From: Megachile rotundata
Taxonomy: Eukaryota > Arthropoda > Insecta > Hymenoptera > Megachilidae
Direction: 5' to 3'
Assembly: GCF_050947335.1 (NCBI RefSeq)
Contig: NC_134993.1
Coordinates: 10,044,001-10,108,000, forward strand
Length of the DNA stretch: 64,000 nt
The translations under genes were made by a program, and so were the position numbers. Positions 19,706 through 30,110 of the stretch are shown here, one piece after another; the first letter of the stretch is position 1, and every line of letters starts with the position of its first letter. The notes beneath the pieces are model-generated. The model saw nothing but the letters and a program-made list of their open reading frames with translations, did not search any database and was not told the origin of the DNA.

Positions 19706-20599
19706 CTGTAGTAGGACGAAGTAGCGTGGTTGTAAATTAATTCTAGAAATTAAGTCTATTAACTAATTAATTGCATAGGGTAGAATTATTTCAATAGTGA
19801 AATTAATAGCGTTAACTTATTTTTCTTACTATTATTTTTAATACCAATTGTAATACTCTACTTATTTTACTTTATATTATTTTTAGCGTCTATTTAAATA
19901 GTGTTAGGTTAGGTTAGTCTAGTTAGATTAATAGTATTTTTAATAGTATTCTAACTAATAATATTAATTGAATACAACGCGAATCCTCAATGTCTACAAC
20001 AAATAATCTTCCAATACAAATTTCAATTAAAGAAAAATACTCAAAAATAAAAAATAACCTAATTTCATAAAAATTTATCAAAAAATTTTCGAGTAGAATT
20101 CAACAATTTTAAAAATAACAAATAACTGTTAATTTCATTAAAAAAACTATTCATTTAGTTCAAATAAAACATTTACTATTAAAATCACTTCGTTTTGTTC
20201 GGAATTTTTATTTAATTCGTCAAATATACTTTCGATGAAAAATATTATCAAAAAATTTAAAAGATAATTCTTTATTCTCAATTCTAAAGTTTCTTCACTA
20301 TTTCAAATTTGTATTTGAAGATTATTCGATCAGAGTCATCAAATTTTATTGATTCAACGATGATTCTGGCGGCCATTTTGAAGTTAAGTGTCCTCAAAAT
20401 GTCTGCCAGACTTATGGCGCCAAAATTTGAAAGAGATTATAGTTTTTAATGTTTTCACAATTTTACAACCACTCTATATTACTTCCTCCAGCTATGCAAT
20501 ATCTTAAAAGTCATTTACCTTTATAATCATTATGAAAATACAATAAATTCATAAATTAACCTCGCGTAAAAAATTAATAAGTGATATTATGATACTTAA
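19706..20599. other. AT-rich intergenic, no gene seen
   Basis: Very AT-rich, with one GGTTAGGTTAG telomere-like run near 19905 and GGCGGCCATTTT / GGCGCC words near 20370-20420. No coding or RNA gene was recognised. Confidence 0.4.
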
Positions 20600-21075
20600 C
20601 CCTTAAAGTTCACATCAGTACAGGCACACTGGGACATTTAAGACCCCAGGCATTAAAAATGTTTCTTACAATGAAATTATTCAATATTTTAACCTAAAAA
20701 AAAAAATTATAAATAATCTTGAAAAATTATTTTAACATATTTCACAGCTGATTTCATTGAATTTACACTAAATTTTCATTACATTTACAAATTAAATTTA
20801 ATATTGTTTTGAATACAAAGCAATAAATGCAGAAACATGAAAAAGTTAAAAAAAATGTTGGTTTCACAAAAAAATTCAGAACTTTTTGCAATTTTAGTTT
20901 AGAGAGCTAAAATTTTAACTGAACAATCTTGAAATATAATAATTTGATTTAAAAAAAATAGTAAGAATACTGGAATTTCAAGAAAGGTGTTCATTCAGAT
21001 TTTTAAAATATAAAATAGGGCATATTGAAAGTAAAATACCTGAGGTCGTTTTATAACCACTGTGTCCATTAAGGG
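20600..21075. mobile_element. 476-bp TTAA-flanked MITE
   Basis: TTAA at 20596-20599, then CCCTTAAAG; at the far end CATTAAGGG, then TTAA at 21076-21079. Imperfect inverted similarity continues inward (GCACACTGGGACA versus the complement of AACCACTGTGTCC, and CCCAGGCATT versus CCTCAGGTATT). The CCC start and TTAA duplication fit the piggyBac superfamily. The interior is AT-rich without a frame. Confidence 0.68.
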
Positions 21076-21479
21076 TTAAAATTATATATCATTGTCGGTT
21101 TTACACTTTCTTTACGATATATCGCATAAAATATATTGACAGTCTACAAAATATTTCTTTGTACAGCACTCATGAAAGTTTTAAGTTCTTACCTTCGCCA
21201 AATTGCTGTTTCGTTAATCGGATTTCGTATAATTTGATTTCTGAAGGATTTTACGACCTCGCTACGTCGCCGCTGTGAATATGCAAGTACCATAACTTTC
21301 GAAACTCGGATTTGGTCGAAACTTTGAATGGTTATAGTTCTAAAAATATCGACAGTTTAATGGAGGATTTCGCATGTTTGTGACTTCATCAAATGACATT
21401 TCAATTTAATTACCTACTTAATACGAAATAGTTTTTGTAATATTGCTTGTCAATTTTTTATTTAATCTTTGGTGTAATT

Positions 21480-21990
21480 TTTCTTTTGAAAATTGGTAAT
21501 CTTAGAAATTATCTACATTTCAAAATTGATAATTTTGGTAGTTATCTACATTTCTAATTTTTTATTTATTTATAGTTAAAAATTAATAATTTTGACAATT
21601 ATCTGCGTTGTAAAATTTTTAATTATCTACATTTCAAAGTTGATAATTTTGGAAATTATCTACATTTCAAATTTTTTAATTATTTATAATTAAAAATTAA
21701 TAATTTTGACAATTATCTGCGTTGCAAAATTTTTAATTATCTACATTTCAAAGTTGATAATTTTGTAAATTATCTACATTTCAATTTTTTTAATTATCTA
21801 CATTGAAAAATTAAATTTTTGACAATTATCTACATTTCGAAATTAGTAATTAGTTACAGTTAAAATTAAAAATTTTGGTAATTATCTACATTACAAAATT
21901 TTAAATTATCTACATTCAAAAATTAATAACTTTAATAATTATCTCTATTCAAAAATTAATAATTATCCTAATTATCTATATCAATTACAG
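21480..21990. repeat. AT-rich tandem repeat, 114-bp longest period
   Basis: Built from AATTATCTACATTTCAAA words. The block beginning GACAATTATCTGCGTTG recurs at 21594 and 21708 (114 bp). No gene was seen. Confidence 0.75.
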
Positions 21991-22318
21991 TAAAAATTGT
22001 TCAAGTACAATAATTGTTCAAAGTTTGGATCAAATTTATTTTATATTAAAAAAATCCCAACAACGTTCTTTGAATTGTTTTAAAATTTGAATATTTCTCA
22101 TTTCTTTTTACTTAATATTACTTTTAATATTCTTATTAAATTTGTAAAAAAAGTTTGATGGAAAAATGCATCGTGTGACCATACATATGTTTGTTTAGGA
22201 AAAGGAATACTAGATTATGTACAGTTATGTGCAATTTAGGTTATTGTATGTAAATTATAGGGTAGCGTGGAGGAAATAGTGTACCTCTCGCCTTATTTGT
22301 CCGTGAGTAAATATAGGA

Positions 22319-23470
22319 ATGTCAAAAATTTCGAAATTCCAAAATTCCAAAATTCTAAAATTTCAAATTTCGAAATTCCAAAATTCCAAAATTCTAAAAT
22401 TTCAAATTCCAAATTTCAGAATTCGGAAATTCTCATTTCCAAAATTACTAATTCCAAAGTTCACAATTCCAATTTCCCCAGTTCCAAAATTTCCAATATT
22501 GCAAAATTCCAAAATTTCAAATTCCAAATTTCAGAATTATGATATTCCCAATTCCAAAATCATCAATTACAAGATTTTCAAATTTCAAAATTCTAAAATT
22601 CCAAATTTCAGAATTTGGAAATTGCCACTTCCAAAATTCTCTATTTCAAAATCCTCAATACCAAAATTTTCAAAATTCAAAACTTCAGGATTTGAAAATT
22701 CTTACTCCCAAAATTCCCAATTCCAAAATTATCGGATTTCAAAATTTTAAAATTCCAAAATTCCTAAATCTCACAACCACCAAATCCCAAAATTCCCAAA
22801 TCCTAAAATTCTCAAATCCCAAACTTCTCAAAATCCCAAAATTCCCAAATCCCAAAATTCCCAAATCCCAAAATTCCCAAATCCCAAAATTCCCAAATCC
22901 CAAAATTCCCAAATCCTAAAATTCTCAAATCCCAAACCTCTCAAAATTCCAAAATTCCCAAATCCCAAAATTCCCAAATCCTAAAATTCTCAAATCCCAA
23001 ACCTCTCAAAATTCCAAAATTCCCAAATCCCAAAATTCCCAGAATCCCAAAATGCCCAAATCCCAAAATTCCCAAATTCCAAATTTCCCAAAACCCAAAA
23101 TCCCAAAATTCCCAAAATTCCCAATATCCCAAAATTCCAAAATCCCAGAATCTCAAAATTCCCAAATCCCAAAATCCTAGAATCCCAAAATTCCTACATC
23201 CCAAATTTCCCAAATCCCAAAATTCCCAAAACCCAAAATCCCAAAATTCCCAAAATCCCAAAATTCCCAAAATCCCAAAATTCCCAAAATCCCAAAATTC
23301 CCAAAATCCCAAAATTCCCAAAATCCCCAAAATCCCAAAATTTCCAAAATTCCCAAAATTCCCAAAATCCCCAAAATCCCAAAATTCCGAAAATCCCAAA
23401 ATACCCAAAATCTCAAAATTCCATAAATCCCAATATTCCCAAATCCCAAAACTCTCAAACCTAAAAATCC
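22319..23470. repeat. CCCAAAATT minisatellite, ~1.15 kb
   Basis: Imperfect 8-16-bp words (AATTCCAAAATTCC grading into CCCAAAATTCCCAAAT). Both strands stay open over >100 codons because the units lack stops, giving Phe/Gly/Ile/Leu-rich frames on the minus strand. These have no start context, domain or splice structure and are not called as genes. Confidence 0.88.
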
Positions 23471-23479
23471 TCCAACCCC

Positions 23480-25300
23480 TACTTCCAAAAAACGCTACTC
23501 CAAAATGAATCTACATTGCCCCCGACTGTACATAATCAACTCGCAACGTATTCGATATTTACATACGCATACTTAATCTTCTACAAAGAAACTATGCTCA
23601 CAGCGTATGTGATCATATTCCTCGAATACCATCGCATCACGTAACTTAGCCGAAGCGCAACCATCATCGACACACGATCGTTCTAATCACAATAATTGTG
23701 ATTATCCTTAATTATTAAGGATGATAATCGCCGTTGCTGCTTCTGACACGTTGATTTCCAAACAAACAATCTAATTATATCGCCTCGTTTCGATTGTCCT
23801 TCATTTTGTTACTCTTTTTACACACAAAGACAGAGCGAAGCTCAACGTACTAGTCCTTACTTTAAAACCAAAGTAAAGAGAAGAAAAAAAAACATTGTCT
23901 AGCTTTTAAGAATCTCCATTACGTATTCACACCTGTGTGTCTATACAGAAGACATAATTATAATTAACTAATTCAATCATCGTAATTAGGTAAACGACTA
24001 ACGGATAAGAGAATAGATAATGGAAAAAAAAGATGATGGGATAAGCCACTCGTTAAGTGTATCGTTTTATTTTAATTCATTTTTTACTACACGATTAACA
24101 ACATTTTATCTAGCAACTTACGTCGGCTAGGAATGTAAATTCTGTATCTGTACATTGTTTTCCTATTTCAACTATTAAAAAGTGAACGTCAACTAAGTGT
24201 TGCTGGTTTTGTTTATTTATGCTCCTTTTAGCGTCCTCTGGGTATATGGCCGTTTTAGGTTATGTACTTATTTAATGTGTAAGTGTGTTATAATGACTTT
24301 ATTTATATTTTATATAAATTATTATCTTTGTTTTCGTAGCAATTTTGTCTATTTTTAATTTCATTTTCATAGAAATTATTTTTACTTTTATTTTTATAAA
24401 TATTATTTTTATTTTTAATTTTGTAAGAATTATTGAGTATTTTTTTATAGAAATTTTTTTCTTCCTTCATTATTACTTTCATCTTTATTTTTGTAGTAAT
24501 TATTTTCATTTTTATAACAATTATTTTTACAAATATTATTAATATAATTAATATATAATAATATGTAATAATATATAATAATTATAACAATTATTCTTTT
24601 CTATTTCTAATATTACTTTTGTAGATTGTCTTAAATACAACGAACTTGCAGTTAATCTTGATATTTTCCTGCGCTGGGGGCTCCAGGGGCGGGACAAGTA
24701 ATATAACAATACAAAACTTTTCTTCCTTCTCATCGAGTGAATTAAATTTTATATTAACAATGATTCTTCAAAGTGTATCTACTTCATAAAACAAAATTAA
24801 TTAACAATTCATCAAGTAAGTAAATTAAAAACAATTACTGAATTAATAAATTTTATATTAACAATAGTTCACAATGTAACGACGAATGATCTCGTTCCTT
24901 AGTAATAGTAAAATTCGTTTCAAATTTCAAGCAGCTATCTGAGACGAAAACATAGTATTCATATTACAATTTCAATTTTCCTATTATTACTCGCATTACA
25001 AGTTTGAAGTATTTAATATTGGACGCGAGAACAGCGAACACTCCATTATCAGAAAATTCTTTTAACGCGCTCACTGCCATGGGAATCTCCGATATCTGGT
25101 TCTACGGATTAAATTTAGTGGAATAATTAAAACCTGAATAAGGGAAAAAGTTTTTTCAGTATAATACCGCGAGAGTTACATTGATCATTTGAAACGGCAG
25201 AGAGAAATATTTTAGTTTAACGTTGTTTAATATTTTCTGTGATTCGTGTTGATGTCAGGTTGTTGTAGTAATAATCTAATTTAATATTAATAGTATTTTG
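23480..25300. other. Intergenic, AT-rich, no gene seen
   Basis: 23688-23729 contains two adjacent palindromes (CACAATAATTGTG, and GATTATCCTTAA paired with TTAAGGATGATAATC). 24300-24600 is almost pure A/T. No coding exon or tRNA was recognised. Confidence 0.4.
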
Positions 25301-25309
25301 TTCTAAAAA

Positions 25310-25450
25310 TTATTTAATTTAGAATTAATATTAGGATGTTGTAAAAATTATTTAATTTAGAATTAATATTAGGATGTTGTAAAAATTACTTAATTTAGAA
25401 TTAATATTAGGATGTTGTAAAAATAATTTAATTTAGAATTAATATTAATT
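25310..25450. repeat. 38-bp tandem repeat
   Basis: The unit contains TTAATATTAGGATGTTGTAA; GGATG recurs at 25334, 25372 and 25410. It is followed by short CCTAACCTAACC runs at 25600-25645. Confidence 0.8.
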
Positions 25451-25689
25451 TGTTCAGATGATGATCTAATTTAGAACTAATTAATATTAACTTGTTTTCA
25501 TAATAATGTACCTCACCTAGCTATAGCTAGTCATAACCTAACCTCACGCAGCTATAACAAACCCATAATCTAAACTAACATAGCTATAACTACCTATAAC
25601 CTAACCTAACCTAGCTGTAACTGCCCATAACCTAACCTAACCTAAGCGAATTTGACGTGACTCATATTACGGCGGTTTTTTTTAAGAAA

Positions 25690-26034
25690 GGTAAATTGAT
25701 TATGTATTATTAAGATCAAAACATGCAAAATTTAATTAGTATTTCATTCTGATGGAGTTTGATGCATACTGAAGTAAATTAAGCCAATAAAATTAGTATT
25801 AATTAGAGTTTTCACAAATTGAACAAGTGGCGCCATCTCTCCGGCGAACAGTGTGAACTACACACTTTTGAAACTGCACTTCCGTTAGTTTCCGCACTGT
25901 CCGCCAGACGGCGCCACTTAAAACGGAAATCTACATTACCCTAAGAAAAGTTCAAAATTAATAACAATTTTGTAAAGTTAAATCACTCTAAAGATAATTA
26001 GTCTTGCACTCCGATGTAGTTTGATACATATGGA
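25690..26034. repeat. Extra outer copy of the sub-terminal repeat
   Basis: A first copy (about 25750-25925) of the block that begins the left arm of the adjacent inverted-repeat element: GTTTGATGCATAC, TTAAGCCAATAAAATTAGTA, then GGCGCCATCTCTCCGGCGAA and CACACTTTTGAAACTG. It is repeated about 265 bp further on in direct orientation. No matching extra copy was seen outside the right arm. Confidence 0.7.
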
Positions 26035-27400
26035 AGTTAATTAAGCCAAAAAAATCAGTATTAATTGGAATTTTCAAAAATTGAATAAATGGCGCCATCT
26101 CTCCGGCGAACAGGCTGAACTACACACTTTTGAAACTGTACTTTCATTAGTTCCTACATTCGACCACCAGATGGCGACACGTGCATTATTTTTTTTTTTC
26201 AATTCAATATAGTTGATTTTATTAGCTTAATTGATTATAATATGCACCGAATTACTTTGGAATGCAAGACTAATTAACTTTCAATTGTTTTCACTTTACC
26301 AAGCTATTATGAATTTTTAACCATTCCAGGCTAGTCCTAATTATCCTGAGGGTTTATATAGAGAGTGTTTTCTATATTTAAAATTAGTCAATAAATTATA
26401 ACTTCCAAAAATAACTGATTTATTGATATTGATTTTGAAATGCGTGTTGCTGAAATTAGATTTGATTATGGAATGAATAACAAACGTTTTTCTTTTAGAA
26501 ATACAATTGAACATTAATAAAATTGAATGTCAAATACAAATAAAAATCTTCTTTATCGACGACTTGAAAATAGAGTTCCTCTTGATCGACGATGACTCTG
26601 ATGATCACCACATTTATGTCTTATATACCGCCGCCTAGCGGTAGAAGATGAAACTAATTAAACTCCAGCTGCAAAAGTGTGTAGTTCACCCTGTTCGCCG
26701 GAGAGATGGCGCCGCTTGTTCCATTTTCGTTGATGACGTCACTATTCAAAAAACCGCGCATAAATTTGAATTTTTAACAACACAAGAATGAAACTTTTCG
26801 AAAAATATGAAACTATTATGTGTTCAAAACAGTTCGCACACTATACCGAGTCCCTTCGATTATAAGTAATTACAAAGAATTACATAAAAATAAATTTAAA
26901 TACAATAATTCGTAGATAATTTACAAGATATTCGCGCGAGAAAGTTATAGAAATAATAAATTATGAGTCAATAAAATATATCATAATATATTAATTGACA
27001 ATCATTTTGCAACATATCTGCTAGAGTAAGTTAATAAAAAACGATGAATTTGAATAGTTACAACAACAATTTCATAAATAAATAACTACAAAATTATTAA
27101 TTACAATAAAATATATCGTTATAGATTAATTAATAATCATTTTGCAACATATCTGCAAGAGTAAGTTAAAAAAAATAATAAATTTAAATAATTGCAGCAA
27201 TAAATTTGTTAATAAACAATCGAAAAATATAAAATTATAAAAGAATTAACGTTAGAATAATTATACAACATCCAATCAGAATGGTTGCACGCTATTGGTC
27301 GATTACATGATGTCTAATTGGTTACTGTACACTACCAATCACTCTTACACTTTAAATGATCGAATTCGATCTATTGATAGATTATATGTCTAATTGGCCA
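26035..27400. repeat. Left inverted arm
   Basis: Reverse complement of 33340-34503. It is about 260 bp longer because of an insertion at 26357-26616. Inside the arm, a ~120-bp AT-rich block (ATCATTTTGCAACATATCTGC with AGAGTAAGTTAA) occurs twice in tandem, near 27000 and 27135. Confidence 0.82.
26357..26616. mobile_element. 260-bp insertion flanked by TTTA
   Basis: The right arm reads AGACATAAACCCT without interruption. The left arm has GGGTTTA (ending 26356), 260 bp of unrelated sequence, then TTTATGTCT. TTTA is therefore present on both sides (26353-26356 and 26613-26616), as expected for a target duplication. The insert has no obvious inverted ends and no coding frame. A deletion from the right arm is the alternative. 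Confidence 0.5.
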
Positions 27401-27844
27401 TTGTATGGCTGTTGAATGAGCTCATTTGAGTTCAAGGTTTTAATTAATGCGATACATATGTAAAAGAAAATGTAATATATACAACGATAATTTAATGGTA
27501 AATCGTAGTGTGCGAAAATGTGTAGCTCTTAGCTCGATATCGTTTTCTAAATTTCGTAAAAATATTTAGAAAACGACATCGATTACCAGGTCACACCACG
27601 AGGAGGTGGCTACGATAGTGACCCACCCTAACTCCAAATCCCTACCACCCTCCAAATGCAACCTCATTCATCAGAAGGATGAATGAGTTCTGACTCTACT
27701 TAGCTCATACGCTCGCATATACAAGTTCTTTACCACAATCCAGCAAAGAACTTGTATCACACACACACGCGCACATACATTAACATAATACTAATCGCAT
27801 GGGATCCCACACACGCACGCTTAACTTATTCTAAACGCCGCACG

Positions 27845-28470
27845 GTGCCTCTCATTCTAAGATTGCACTCAAATAATCTATGACGAAATAAAAAAGCAAA
27901 GGGGCAAAAAAGAAAGTTAGAAGAACTTTCTACTAAAAGAAAAGAAAGTTAGAAGAACTTTCTACTAAAAGGAAAGAAAGTTAGAAGAACTTTCTGTGAA
28001 AAAAGGTGACCATTATTTTTCGCCAAGCGAACCTTGCTTTCCATGGGTCAAAGGGTAGTCCATAGTGGCTTACGTGAACCACGACGGCAAAGATGAACCG
28101 AAGATACCTTTGGCAAGAACGAGTGATACACCCCAGTTGGCGGAGGGTTCCCATTTCCCCCAGCGCTCTCGCGTCTTACTACAGAGAGGATACCCAGACC
28201 GTGATGCCCCTTGGCAGAATGGCGGCGGGTCGGGGAGGCACATCAGAGTATGAGAGGTGCCAACCCCGATCCGCCCCGCCGGGCAAAGAATATCACTCGC
28301 GCTACACCGGCACTTGCAGCTCACCTCTACCGCGTGTTCACAGCGCTATGAACCCCCAATGATCCACTTGGGCGCAGAACGATTGACAAAAAATAAGTGG
28401 GTATACTACAAGCTAACACGTACAAAGTTTCAGAATTGAGAAGATGAGTGCAATTTAGAATGAGAGGCAC
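27845..28470. repeat. Inverted-repeat module 1 (626 bp) with hairpin repeats
   Basis: The left end reads GTGCCTCTCATTCTAAG-ATTGCACTC and the right end GAGTGCAATTTAGAATGAGAGG-CAC, near-perfect reverse complements. Near the left end GAAAGTTAGAAGAACTTTC, a self-complementary word, occurs three times (27912-28000). The interior 28030-28380 is markedly GC-rich and unrecognised. Open frames exist there on both strands but none shows a known motif. Confidence 0.7.
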
Positions 28471-28951
28471 TTACAAGGACCCACCCGCCCTGCCCACGAG
28501 CACACTTAACTTAGAATTAACGCACGCATACAATTAGCTTAAAACTAACGCACGCATCCCTCGATGATCCCACGATGATCCCTCGATGATTGACGTCTTC
28601 AATGATGACCTATTACCTATAGAGTAAATAGGTGTAACAATAAAAAGAGGAAACAGAGAAGCAAACGCAAGATTAGAAACATTGAAATGTTTAGGCATGC
28701 ACAATTCCTGCTAACATTTAAATTCATATTAACATTTTCAGAATAAAAATAGAATAAACCTCAAATCGACTCGCTAAAAACCTGAAACAGACAAATATTA
28801 TTAAGATACATAAGAAAAATTAAATTACTTATTTAAAATAAAAATCTGAAACATAAAAATATAATTAGACACATATGAAACATTACTTACTTAAAATAAA
28901 AATCAGGACACACACTCACGCATACTGTAGTACATTCTAAATGCCCTATAT

Positions 28952-29139
28952 GTACCTCTTATTCTAAAATTGCACTCGCATATAAAACTTTGTGAAAATT
29001 GCAAGAGAATAGGAAAGAAAGTTGGAAGAACTTTCTTTTGAGTTTGGGGAAATTGAGAAAAAGAGACAAACTATTACTACAGTCTAAAATGTAAGTTTAA
29101 AAATTGACAAAGATGAGTGCAAATTAGAATAAGAGGTAC
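28952..29139. repeat. Inverted-repeat module 2 (188 bp), shortened relative of module 1
   Basis: The ends are GTACCTCTTATTCTAAAATT-GCACTC and GAGTGCAAATTAGAATAAG-AGGTAC, the same termini as module 1 with few changes. One copy of the hairpin word (GAAAGTTGGAAGAACTTTC) is kept near 29012. It looks like an internal-deletion derivative. Confidence 0.7.
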
Positions 29140-29148
29140 TTATAATGT

Positions 29149-29189
29149 GCGCAGGTTTTTCGTCACTTGTGGTGACGAAAAACCTGCGC
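29149..29189. other. Perfect 18-bp hairpin
   Basis: Arms GCGCAGGTTTTTCGTCAC (29149-29166) and its exact complement (29172-29189), with a 5-nt loop TTGTG. It starts 9 nt after inverted-repeat module 2 ends. Its role is unknown. Confidence 0.85.
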
Positions 29190-29759
29190 CCGAGCCCACC
29201 CTTCCTCCCACAGCTCGGAATTAACTTAAAATTAATGCACTGAAAATAACTTACCAAAAATTAGATTCTGAAACAGACAAAAATTTATTAACATAGAAAT
29301 TTGAGAAGAGAACAATATAAGAACTTACCAAAAATTAAATTCTGAAACAAACAAAAATTTATTAACGCAGGAAATTGTGGGAGGAGGAGCAAAATTTTTC
29401 TTTATTTTATAGAAGTATTTCAAAAAATACAAAACGCAATGAAAATTGTGGATTTGAGAAGACAACAGAATTTACCAAAGAAGAAATACTAAAACAGTCA
29501 AAAATTTATTAACACAGAAATTTGAGAAGAGAGAACATGTTAACTTACCAAAAAATAAAATCTGAGACATACAAAATTTTATTAATCAATAAAATTGTAC
29601 GAGAAGATGTGAAACAACCCTATCGAGAAACAAAAAAACACAATGAAAAATATGAATTTAAAATCAATCAACAATAAAACAATTTATTCGAAATCAATTC
29701 CTGAAACAGAGAAAAATAATTAACACATAAAATTCGGGGAAATTAAAATCGGGAAGGGA

Positions 29760-30110
29760 TATACAAATCTTGAGAAGCTCGAAATAAAATCGCGAAGGGA
29801 TATAAAAATCTCGAAGCTCGAAATTTAATCGCGAAGGGATACAAAAATTTTTAATTTCGTAATTTAATCGCGAAGGAATACAAAAATTTTTAATTTCGAA
29901 ATGTAATCGCGAAGGCATGCAAATATCTCTAATTTCGTAATGTAATCGCAAAGGGATACAGAAATCTCTAATCTCGAAATTTAATTGGGCGGGCATAAAA
30001 ATCTCGAATCGCGAAGGGATACAAAAATCTCTAATCTCAAAATTTAATCGCGAAGTTATGCAAAAATCTTTAATCTCGAAATTTAATTGGGAGGGCATAA
30101 AAATCGCGGG
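29760..30110 (-). repeat. 39-bp tandem repeat (13 codons) with an open frame
   Basis: About nine imperfect copies of a 39-bp unit with the core AATCGCGAAGGGATACAAAA. 39 is a multiple of three, and on the minus strand a 171-codon frame (29694-30209) reads as 13-residue repeats of the type RLNFEIRDFCIPS. Conserved positions are F, E/Y-I and the C-I-P-S end. There is no signal, domain or splice context. I treat it as a repeat and not as a proven gene. Confidence 0.7.

Noticed and set aside
22941..23488. Long Phe/Gly/Trp-rich minus-strand frames (up to 155 codons)
   Set aside because: They are produced by the stop-free CCCAAAATT repeat. Three overlapping frames are open at once, which is typical of a simple repeat and not of a gene.
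28065..28439. GC-rich overlapping open frames on both strands
   Set aside because: All frames are short, overlap each other and show no known motif. GC-rich sequence lacks stops by composition.
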